Assembly (NCBI GenBank): GCA_030847615.1 | Contig: JAUMIR010000001.1 | Span: forward strand, 443,416,687-443,480,686 | Direction of reading: 5' to 3' | From: Gambelia wislizenii | Taxonomy: Eukaryota > Chordata > Lepidosauria > Squamata > Crotaphytidae | DNA length: 64,000 nt | Shown here: piece by piece, positions 63,180-64,000 of the stretch | Layout: the number at the start of each line of letters is the position of its first letter | Numbering within the stretch: the first letter of the stretch is position 1 | Made by a program: the position numbers and the translations under genes | The notes under the pieces: generated by a model | The model's input: the letters and a program-made list of their open reading frames with translations, nothing else | Databases searched by the model: none | What the model was told of the DNA's origin: nothing

Positions 63180-63830
63180 ACGTTACCCTGCTGTATTAGT
63201 GCAATGTCAGAGGATCAGGACTTGGAGGTGTTCTTTTTTGGAGTTACTTGCAGATTGGATCTGACAGGAGCTGTAGTCCAAAAAGTAACTTTTCCAAGCT
63301 CTGGTCAATTGCAGTGGGCAACATACCAACCCAATGAAAGAAGGTGTGACACTATTCTTGCTCAGCTGTCACTGTGCCTGACTCCACATATTTCTTTACC
63401 ACCAGCAACTCATAGATTTGAAGCATTAGGTTTACCAACATCTCAAATATTACTCAGGTCAGATTTTACAGCATGGCCAATTTCTTTTAAAAGCTACAGT
63501 ATACTGTAATCACAATTACCAGTTTAAAACTGAGGTTTAGGATATGTGGGAATGAAAAGCATGGGAAATTGTCTTCTCTATGAGAAGTCATCATTCAAGC
63601 TTGTTACTGTACTGTGCAATGGGAAACATTTTATAGTTTGTTGTAGACGGACCACAATGAAAAAGCAAACAGGAATGTGGTTTATTACAGTTACGTCATA
63701 TACTGGCTGCTATCTACTACAAATAGGTGACTTGTATTTTAAAAGGAGACATATGGAAATAAGTAGGGGATTTTCAGTCTTTGTAAGAATGCCTCTGACC
63801 AGTGGGATCTTACATATTTGTTGTTGGGGG
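63180..63830. other. unassigned intergenic sequence
   Basis: No named repeat; open frames here lack domain motifs. Confidence 0.4.
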
Positions 63831-64000
63831 CCAAGGCTGGTCACATGCAGGGGGCTTGTCACATAGTGCAGCCAGCTTCCTCTGGATGTGGCACAGTGAG
63901 GAAAATGGCGGCAGAGGAAGCAATGGGGTCAGTATTCTGTATGGACTCTGGCCCATTTCCTCCAGGTAATGGGGGCAGACCGGGCCACCTCTGCAGCCAG
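63831..64000. mobile_element. group B transposon, runs off the window
   Basis: GGCCAAGGCTGGTCACATGC, GAGGAAAATGGCGGCAG, CCCATTTCCTCCAGGTAATG and GGGGGCAGACCGGGCC match 34022-34200 and 38270-38430. The right end lies beyond 64000. Confidence 0.65.

Noticed and set aside
1..64000. CRISPR array, bacterial operon or prophage
   Set aside because: No regularly spaced direct repeats, no dense coding on one strand, and the repeat families are vertebrate retroelements.

Overview
The window looks like intergenic DNA from a squamate reptile (lizard or snake) genome. The evidence is the repeat mixture: CR1 LINEs with the ATTCTATG-type 3' tail, an L1 lineage, L2-like and BovB/RTE-like fragments, Penelope-like relics, two tRNA-derived SINE families, LTR relics, Tigger-like and hAT-like elements, and many nonautonomous DNA transposons. 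The squamate assignment is an inference from this mix; no host gene fixes it. I found no intact host protein gene, no rRNA, no functional tRNA gene and no CRISPR array. The one possible host-derived coding piece is a poly(A)-tailed 55-codon fragment at 34455-34640 (minus strand).

Layout. 0-5 kb: a palindromic MITE split by a Tigger-like element, then a nearly full-length dead CR1 (1285-4718) with an ORF1 esterase relic and an endonuclease-RT ORF2. 5-14.2 kb: a three-layer nest, in which a tandem LTR relic is split by an inverted pair of Penelope-like copies, which are split by a full-length dead L1 (6137-12751, 16-bp target duplication). 14-24 kb: an L2-like relic, a CR1 split by a 351-bp near-perfect palindrome, a purine-rich minisatellite, a 560-bp nonautonomous transposon, an RT-element fragment and a 955-bp DNA transposon. 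24-31 kb: a SINE split by a MITE, a transposon split by a TG..CA solo LTR, an hAT MITE with an 8-bp target duplication, a BovB-like fragment, and a CR1 split by a 2-kb DNA transposon that itself carries an RT element. 31-46 kb: more transposons, a second solo LTR, the retrocopy fragment, and small CR1 and L1 pieces. 46-56 kb: an L1 split by a CR1 split by a MITE, then a minus-strand LTR split by a 3.3-kb L1. 56-64 kb: further MITEs, a SINE interrupted by two CR1s in opposite orientations, a small L1 3' end and a hAT-like MITE.

Nothing here works together as a pathway. The value is the insertion history: many inserts have target duplications readable from sequence, so relative ages can be ordered. 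The observations most worth testing are (i) a group of nonautonomous transposons with variable GG-starting termini, 3-bp target duplications and a shared central hairpin; (ii) hammerhead-ribozyme-like cores in Penelope-like relics and in one other repeat; (iii) a back-to-back Penelope pair meeting at a 33-bp palindrome. I do not see a new protein-coding system.
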